Positions 58,886-64,000 of a stretch of DNA of 64,000 nucleotides are shown piece by piece. Each line of letters begins with the position of its first letter. Positions within the stretch are counted from its first letter, which is position 1. The DNA comes from Actinocorallia aurantiaca (GTDB taxonomy: Bacteria > Actinomycetota > Actinomycetes > Streptosporangiales > Streptosporangiaceae): NCBI RefSeq assembly GCF_039533685.1, contig NZ_BAAATZ010000015.1:62001-126000 (forward strand), in the 5' to 3' direction. Below the pieces are notes generated by a model that saw nothing but the letters and a program-made list of their open reading frames with translations, did no database searches and was not told the DNA's origin. A program made the position numbers and the translations under genes.

Positions 58886-58899
58886 GCGCAGCGCTGCGC
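58886..58899. promoter_or_regulatory. perfect 14-bp palindrome upstream of the fxsB-like gene
   Basis: GCGCAGCGCTGCGC lies 30-43 bp upstream of the GTG at 58929. It may be an operator for an unidentified regulator. Confidence 0.45.
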
Positions 58900-58928
58900 C
58901 TTTGACTCAATCCTGGGGGTCGATAGGC

Positions 58929-60164
58929 GTGAGCGTGGGCAGCGGACCCGGCGAGTGGCCGCAGAACCTCGACATCCGAGCGCTCCTGGAGACAGGCTGG
59001 CGCCCCACCCCTTTCCAGGAGTTCGTGGTCAAGATCCACAGTCGCTGCAACCTCGCCTGCGACTACTGCTACATGTACGAGATGGCGGACCAGAGCTGGC
59101 GCAGCCAACCTCTCCGCATGTCCAGATCCACCATCGACCAGGTGGCGCTGCGCATCGCCGAGCACGCCCGCACGAACCTGCTGCGAGAGGTCGAGATCGT
59201 CCTCCACGGCGGCGAACCCCTCCTGGTGGGCCACGACCACCTCAGGTACGCCCTGCGGACCTTTCGTGCGGCCCTGGTGCCGGACGTCAAGGTGAGCTTC
59301 GCCCTCCAGACGAACGGCGTGCTGCTCGACCCGGGCTTCCTCGAACTGTGCGCCGAATACGGCGTCTCCATCGGGGTCAGCGTCGACGGGGACGAGGAAG
59401 GCCACGACCTCCACCGCAAGCGCAAAGACGGACGGGGCAGCTACGAGTCGGTCATCAAGGGCGTGAAGCTCCTCACCTCCGAGCCCTACCGGCACCTCTT
59501 CGGCGGCTTCCTCACCACCATCGACCTGCGCAACGAGCCCACCCTCACCTACGAATCGCTGCTCTCCTTCACCCCGCCCCTCATGGACTTCCTCCTGCCG
59601 CACGGCAACTGGGAGACCCCGCCGCCGGGCCGCCCCGACGACGAGACGACCCCCTACGCGGACTGGCTCATCTCCATCTTCGACCGCTGGTACAAGGCCC
59701 CGGTGCAGGAGACCCGCATCCGGCTCTTCACCGAGATCATGCGGCTGCTCATCGGCCGCCAGTCCGGAAGCGAGTCGGTCGGCCTCTCGCCCGTGTCGAT
59801 GGTCGTCGTGGAGACCAACGGGCAGATCGAGCAGGTGGACACCCTGAAATCGGCCTTCGAGGGCGCGACGGGCACCGCGCTGCACGTCTCACGCGACCCG
59901 TTCGACACCGCGCTCATGCTGCCGTCCATCGCCGCCCGGCAGATCGGGCTCCAGGCCCTGTCCGAGCCCTGCCTCGCCTGCCGGATGCGGCGGGTCTGCG
60001 GCGGGGGGCTCTACACCCACCGCTACCGGCCGGGCAGCGGCTTCCGCAACCGGTCCGTCTACTGCGCCGACCTGATGCGGTTGATCGCCCATATCCGCAC
60101 GGCGGTCTCACTGGACGTGGCCGAGCGCCGGCGGCGTTCCGCCGACGCTCCCGGTCCGAGCTGA
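58929..60164 (+). CDS. fxsB: FxsB-type radical SAM/SPASM cyclophane maturase
   Basis: The 411-residue enzyme has the radical SAM CxxxCxxC (Cys40, Cys44, Cys47 in HSRCNLACDYCYMYE), the GGE-type HGGEPLLVG loop, QTNGVLLD, a SVDGDEEGHD segment, FLLPHGNW, and a C-terminal SPASM-like Cys set (CLACRMRRVCGGGLYTHRY and a later CADLM). The motif series (KIHSRCNLACDYCYMYE, ADQSWR, DFLLPHGNW, CGGGLYTHRY) is that of FxsB maturases of FxSxx-COOH peptides, which cross-link a Phe to a residue two positions on. GTG 58929 is preceded by GGGGGT; TTG 58902 is possible. It lacks the extra C-terminal domain that some FxsB proteins have. Confidence 0.92.
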   Translation: MSVGSGPGEWPQNLDIRALLETGWRPTPFQEFVVKIHSRCNLACDYCYMYEMADQSWRSQPLRMSRSTIDQVALRIAEHARTNLLREVEIVLHGGEPLLVGHDHLRYALRTFRAALVPDVKVSFALQTNGVLLDPGFLELCAEYGVSIGVSVDGDEEGHDLHRKRKDGRGSYESVIKGVKLLTSEPYRHLFGGFLTTIDLRNEPTLTYESLLSFTPPLMDFLLPHGNWETPPPGRPDDETTPYADWLISIFDRWYKAPVQETRIRLFTEIMRLLIGRQSGSESVGLSPVSMVVVETNGQIEQVDTLKSAFEGATGTALHVSRDPFDTALMLPSIAARQIGLQALSEPCLACRMRRVCGGGLYTHRYRPGSGFRNRSVYCADLMRLIAHIRTAVSLDVAERRRRSADAPGPS

Positions 60165-60174
60165 ACCCCGGACG

Positions 60175-62697
60175 TCAGATGGGCGGCGGGTCGAAGTCCG
60201 CGTCCAGATGCCTTCCGGCCAGGAACACCGTGGCGTCCGGGTGCTCCAGGCCGAGGGTCCGGGCGTAGAGGTCCTTCGTCTCCTGGAAGAGCTTCTCCGC
60301 GTCCCCGTCCCGGCCGAAGGCTCTGAGATCGGCGGTGAGGTTGGCCGCGCAGGCCAGTACCAGGGGGTGCCGTTCACCGAGCACGTTCCGCAACCTGCCC
60401 AGGGTGTCCTCACCGAGTCGCACGGCCTCCTCGGCCTCCCCGAGCTCGGCCAGGTCGCTGGCGAGGTTGGACGCGACGGTCAACGTGTAGTGGTGGTCCC
60501 TGCCGAGCTTCTTCTCGAGACCCGCCAACGCCCCTTCGTTGAGCCTGCGCGCCTCCTCCGGCTGCCCCATGACCCGGCGCATGATCGCCAGGTTTCCCAC
60601 GCAGCCGTAGTTGTACGGATGCGTCTCCCCGTAGGTTTTCGGATATCTGCGCACGGTGTCGGAGGCCAGCTCCAGTGCGAGTTCCGTCTCTCCCACCGTC
60701 CGCCGGATGTTGGCCAGGCACATCGCGGCCGCCAGGGTGTCGGGATGCTCGATGCCGAAGGAGCGCGAGAATTTCGAGTGCGCCAGGTCCGCCAGTTCAT
60801 AGGCGCGTTCGAAGTCTCCGACCCTCCTCCACGCGATCGACAGGTCCTTGGCCGTCCGGAGCGTCCAGGAGTGGTCCGCGCCGAGGTTCTCCAAGGCGTA
60901 CGCGTAGGCGTCCTCTCCGAGGTCGGTCGCCTCCGAATAGTCCCCGCACAGCCGCACCGCCCGGGCGAGCCCGTTCCAGGCGTTGACCGTGGTGTCCACC
61001 GCGTCGTGCACCAGCCCTTGGAAAGCCCGCATGTGCAGGTCCTTGGCGCCCTGGTAGTCGCTGCTCAGGCCGTAGTCCACCCCGAGGTTGTTGACCGCGC
61101 GCAGCGTGAAAGGGTCATCCGGCCCGAACGTGGACTCGGCCCGGCGCATGACCTCTTCACCTTTCCAGCGCGCCTCCTGGAAGTCTCCGACTCCGCGCAG
61201 GTCGGCCGGAATTCCGCGGAGGAAGCGCAGCGTGATCTCGTGACTGGCTCCGAAGGCCTCCTCCGCCTGCTGGAATTTCTCGGTGTTGTACTCCGCGACC
61301 TGCGCGTACTCGCCCAGCTCACGCCGGACATTGGCGTATTCGAGAGCCATTTTGAAGACGTCAGGGTGCAGTTCTCCGGACCGTTCAGCCCACTCATCCA
61401 GAAACCGCTGCGCGAAGATCCGCGCGTATCCGTAGTCACCGGAGGCGAAGAGGAACCGCACGACGCGCAACGCCATCTCACGCACCGTCGGCTGCTCGCA
61501 TTCGGCGACCTTGGCGGGCTCCATGTGCCCCAGCAAGTGGCCGAACTTCTCCCACGTGGAAGTATCCGAAGGAAGTTCCGGAGCGTAACCGGCCAGCAGG
61601 ATATGGACCTCATGCTGCAAGGCGGCATGCTGGTCGATGTCGCGCTCCTCACGCAGCAGCGCCTGAATCAGCCGGTGGATCTGGACGGTACGCGCGGGGG
61701 TGTCGATCTTCGCCAGCGCATACCGGCCCAATTCCCCGATCACTTTGCTCAGCATGATCGGATTGGCGAGCAGCTGCCGCAGTTCCGGGCTCAGCTGGGC
61801 CATGGCCTCCGGGCTCACCCGGGTGAAGGCGTCGCGGGGAATGGGCTCGGGGCCGAAGAAGGCGCAGCAGCGCAGCAGGGCGATCGCCTCGGGCAGCTTC
61901 TCGTTCAACCGTGCCACCGAGATCGCCCACGCCGCCGTCATCGAAAGCGGGTACTCGGTGGGTTTGCCGTGCGACAGCAGTTGCTGGGTCTCCGCCTCCA
62001 GCAGCCTCAGGTACTCCTCCACGCCCATGCCGGTCTCGGCCTGCAGCGCGCCGGCCTGCTCCAGCGCCAGCGGCAGGTCCCCCAGTTCGTGGGCGAGCCG
62101 CTCGGCCTCGCTCTCACTGATCGCCTTGGGCACCCGTCTGGTCAGGAACTCGACGCTCTCCCTGCGGTCGAAGACGTCGATGGGGAACGTGGCCACGACG
62201 CTCTCCCACCGGTGGTTCCGCGAAGTGATCAGGACGTGGCCGCTGCCCTGAGGAAGGAGGCGCGTGATGTCCTCCGGCTGGTCCGCGTTGTCGAAGATCA
62301 GCAGCCATCGATCGTAGGGGTCTCCCCTGCGCAGCGCGTCGAGTACCGCGCTCGCCGCCTCCTCCACTCCGCTCGTGCTCGCCGAGGGAACCCCGAGGTG
62401 CGGGGCGAGGCCGGCCAGCGAGGAGCGCACCAGCACCGGCTGGTCCGCCGGAATCCACCACACCAGGTCGTATTCGGAGCCATAGCGGTAGGCGTATTCG
62501 ACCGCCATCTGGGTCTTGCCCACACCCCCGAAACCGTGGAGGGCGTGAGGAACGACCGCCGTGGGCCTTCCCGAAATCCCCTCATGCAGCGCGGCCAACA
62601 GGTCTTCACGTCCCGTGAAGTTCTTATTACGCGGAGGGATCTTGCCCCAGACCTCGGGGACCTTCTGCGGACCCTGTGTAGAGAGCGTGCCCTTCAT
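60175..62697 (-). CDS. fxsT: FxsT-like NB-ARC/TPR protein (FxSxx-COOH system)
   Basis: The 840-residue protein contains the string KIPPRNKNFTGREDLL, the P-loop GFGGVGKTQ (about residues 56-64), WWIPADQPVLVRSSLAGLAPHLG, LLIFDNADQ (Walker B), and the GLPLA-like box LGDLPLALEQAG, followed by some ten TPR-like repeats (for example DPFTLRAVNNLGVDYGLSSD, HPYNYGCVGNLAIMRRVMGQ). This matches the TPR protein of FxSxx-COOH systems. It may sense or present the peptide, by analogy with STAND switches (inference). ATG 62697 has GGAGG 5 nt upstream; GTG 62739 is the longer alternative. It converges on the maturase gene and diverges from the peptide gene. Confidence 0.9.
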   Translation of the reverse strand: MKGTLSTQGPQKVPEVWGKIPPRNKNFTGREDLLAALHEGISGRPTAVVPHALHGFGGVGKTQMAVEYAYRYGSEYDLVWWIPADQPVLVRSSLAGLAPHLGVPSASTSGVEEAASAVLDALRRGDPYDRWLLIFDNADQPEDITRLLPQGSGHVLITSRNHRWESVVATFPIDVFDRRESVEFLTRRVPKAISESEAERLAHELGDLPLALEQAGALQAETGMGVEEYLRLLEAETQQLLSHGKPTEYPLSMTAAWAISVARLNEKLPEAIALLRCCAFFGPEPIPRDAFTRVSPEAMAQLSPELRQLLANPIMLSKVIGELGRYALAKIDTPARTVQIHRLIQALLREERDIDQHAALQHEVHILLAGYAPELPSDTSTWEKFGHLLGHMEPAKVAECEQPTVREMALRVVRFLFASGDYGYARIFAQRFLDEWAERSGELHPDVFKMALEYANVRRELGEYAQVAEYNTEKFQQAEEAFGASHEITLRFLRGIPADLRGVGDFQEARWKGEEVMRRAESTFGPDDPFTLRAVNNLGVDYGLSSDYQGAKDLHMRAFQGLVHDAVDTTVNAWNGLARAVRLCGDYSEATDLGEDAYAYALENLGADHSWTLRTAKDLSIAWRRVGDFERAYELADLAHSKFSRSFGIEHPDTLAAAMCLANIRRTVGETELALELASDTVRRYPKTYGETHPYNYGCVGNLAIMRRVMGQPEEARRLNEGALAGLEKKLGRDHHYTLTVASNLASDLAELGEAEEAVRLGEDTLGRLRNVLGERHPLVLACAANLTADLRAFGRDGDAEKLFQETKDLYARTLGLEHPDATVFLAGRHLDADFDPPPI

Positions 62698-62930
62698 ACT
62701 CGCCTCCGAGGCATTGCGACCGGGCGATGAGAAGTTCACGCTACCTCTGTTCTCGCCTTTTCATCCAGTACGAGAACGGTGCAACGACATTCATCCATCA
62801 CATCCGGTCACATGACACAGAACAAGGCCGAAACCGGACTGCAGAAGATTTTTCTCCGACAGACCATCTGGTTGCGGCGATCGTTTTCTGAGAGAATCAG
62901 GAACCCCCACCAGCATGCCTTGGAGGAGAC
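62698..62930. other. divergent promoter region, fxsT / FxsA-like peptide
   Basis: A 233-bp AT-richer space between divergent starts. TTTTTCTCCGACAG and GGCGATCGTTTTCTGAGAGAATCAGG are notable; TTCTGAGAGAA is an imperfect dyad (62886-62896). I see no further gene. Confidence 0.5.
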
Positions 62931-63065
62931 ATGAAACGCCAAGAGCCCTCTCAGGATGATTTCGTCATCGATGTCACCGGCCTCCAGCCCAGCGGAGACT
63001 CAGCTCTCGACCGGGCCATCCGCAGCCCCCTGGTCAGTATCCGCGGCTTCGACAACAAGTGCTGA
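62931..63065 (+). CDS. FxsA-like RiPP precursor peptide (44 aa), variant core GFDNKC
   Basis: The ATG at 62931 has a textbook GGAGGAG site and gives a 44-residue peptide ending with TGA at 63063. Its N-terminal half contains DDFVIDVTGLQPSG, like the DxTGL leader motif of FxSxx-COOH peptides, then SALDRAIRSPLVSI and the C-terminal RGFDNKC. Typical FxsA ends in F-x-S-x-x-COOH; here the Phe is the fifth residue from the end and is followed by Asp-Asn-Lys-Cys, so the position matches but Ser is Asn. It should be the substrate of the maturase at 58929. It is too short for most ORF callers. Confidence 0.72.
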   Translation: MKRQEPSQDDFVIDVTGLQPSGDSALDRAIRSPLVSIRGFDNKC

Positions 63066-63247
63066 TCCCATTCGTCCCCGCAATCACACCCGATGACAAG
63101 AGCGCCACACGACACTGAGCATCACGACTCCGGGTGACAACCTCCAATCGTGTATTACGCTGCCAGGATCGGAACCTTTCCGGGTTCCTTGAGCCAACCG
63201 AAACCGAGTTCCACGGATGGCCACCGCGATATCGCGTCCAACCCTGG

Positions 63248-64000
63248 ATGGCCCGAGTGTCGAATCCCCTTCATCCGTACCGCAGCGATCACGAGCCGAC
63301 GCGGCCGGCAGCGGTTCGCCATACCAGGCGACGGGAGATCGAGCAGGTCGGCCGCCTCTGGACGAGGCACCGGCTGACCATCCTGAGCGGACATCCCGGC
63401 GTGGGAAAGAGCGCTCTACTCCACGCCGGAGTGGTCCCCTCTCTCGAAGAGGTCGGCGGCCTGCTGCTGCCGGTGGGTCGGGTGACCCATCACGTGGCCT
63501 TCCCGATGGCCGCGCTCCCCCCGCAGAACCGATTCGTCTTCCCCCTGCTCGCATCCTGGGCGCCCGGGGAGTCCCCGGCACAGCTCTCGGGGTCGTCGAT
63601 CCAGCAGTTCTTGAAGCGGCGCCTGAGATACGACAGGTTCGGCGAGCCCTCCCGGACCCATCTCTGCGTAGACCCGGCAGAGGTGCTCTTCCAAGAGTTT
63701 CCGGAACGGGAGACACAGCGTCTGCGGTTTTTGGAGGACCTCTTCGAAACCCTGTGCGGGCAACCTCATCTGAGGCTGCTGCTGGTCCTTCGGACGGCCA
63801 TGCTGGACGAAGCCCGAGCATTCGCGAGGAGGCTCGAGGCCGAGAAGGTCCCCACCGGGCTCTTTTCCCTGGGCCCCCTCCAGGCAGATCTTTTCGACCG
63901 GAGCGACTGGTGCGGCCCGCTGGCGGAAGAGCTCCAGACCGTCCGCACTCCAGATGGACGCAAGGCTCACGTCCCCGGTATCGATCCCGGACTGTTCTCC
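63248..64000 (+). CDS. STAND-type P-loop NTPase, N-terminal part (3' end outside window)
   Basis: The frame is open from 63119 to the right edge. After NPLHPYRS...RREIEQVGRLW comes a P-loop LTILSGHPGVGKSALLHAGVV (63374-63436 region), then LRLLLVLRTAMLDEAR (Walker B/sensor-like) and LFSLGPLQADLFD. This is the arrangement of nSTAND1-like ATPases used as conflict-sensing or regulatory switches. Start candidates are GTG 63134, ATG 63248 and GTG 63257 (GGATGG 5 nt upstream); I list ATG 63248. It follows the peptide gene in the same direction, so it could be in the same operon. Confidence 0.75.
   Translation, partial: MARVSNPLHPYRSDHEPTRPAAVRHTRRREIEQVGRLWTRHRLTILSGHPGVGKSALLHAGVVPSLEEVGGLLLPVGRVTHHVAFPMAALPPQNRFVFPLLASWAPGESPAQLSGSSIQQFLKRRLRYDRFGEPSRTHLCVDPAEVLFQEFPERETQRLRFLEDLFETLCGQPHLRLLLVLRTAMLDEARAFARRLEAEKVPTGLFSLGPLQADLFDRSDWCGPLAEELQTVRTPDGRKAHVPGIDPGLFS

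Noticed and set aside
60208..62730. 840-codon open frame antisense to fxsT
   Set aside because: fxsT has clear P-loop and TPR motifs; the antisense frame has none.
63084..63821. 245-codon minus frame at the right edge
   Set aside because: It is antisense to the P-loop NTPase frame; Arg/Gly/Pro-rich, no domain.

Overview
The window is high-GC DNA (about 70 percent) with dense gene packing, many GTG and TTG starts and several single-gene operons that look leaderless. It contains bldC, a WhiB-family gene, a DUF3073 gene next to valine/leucine dehydrogenase, a PknB-type kinase, bkd genes and a mycobacterial-style FadE5 acyl-CoA dehydrogenase. This points to a chromosomal segment of a sporulating actinomycete. 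I infer Streptosporangiales or Thermomonosporaceae-like rather than Streptomyces, but the family assignment is weak. I saw no rRNA, CRISPR array, insertion sequence or prophage.

Layout. 1-16 kb: mostly small or poorly known genes (two DUF2786 paralogues, two paralogous secreted proteins, signal peptidase I, an RNase H-like protein, DUF4259, a macro-domain protein, a DinB protein), then a tRNA-Asp/tRNA-Phe pair, an ene-reductase with a divergent MerR regulator, a metallo-beta-lactamase-fold protein, a stand-alone primase core and a large membrane protein. 16-31 kb: two tiny coupled cysteine-motif genes, pyrD, a methyltransferase, a YdcF/SanA protein, DUF3073, valine dehydrogenase, bldC, TetR and LacI regulators, a lipoprotein amidase, purM-purF, a LamG protein, a sterol-carrier-like protein and a Ser/Thr kinase. 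31-39 kb: a tandem duplication of a secreted coiled-coil protein, a lysE/lysG pair, and purL-purQ-(RsbW-like ATPase)-purS. 39-58 kb: two paralogous membrane-anchored beta-helix proteins (one probably starting at CTG), the bkd E1alpha-E1beta-E2 operon, an acyl-CoA dehydrogenase, Spo0M, an SDR, a rhomboid protease, WhiB, acetyltransferases, a quinone oxidoreductase, an HAD phosphatase, and a copper-export pair behind a CsoR-type operator.

58.9-64 kb is the most interesting part: an FxsB-type radical SAM/SPASM maturase, an FxsT-type NB-ARC/TPR protein, and a previously easy-to-miss 44-residue peptide that resembles FxsA leader peptides but ends in GFDNKC instead of FxSxx. A STAND-type P-loop NTPase follows and runs off the right edge. 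Together these look like a variant FxSxx-COOH (cyclophane/triceptide RiPP) locus.

How the genes work together: purF, purM, purS, purQ and purL cover three steps of IMP synthesis and pyrD one step of UMP synthesis. Valine dehydrogenase, bkd E1/E2 and the acyl-CoA dehydrogenase fit branched-chain amino acid degradation that feeds branched fatty-acid primers. BldC, WhiB, Spo0M and the RsbW-like ATPase are developmental or stress regulators.
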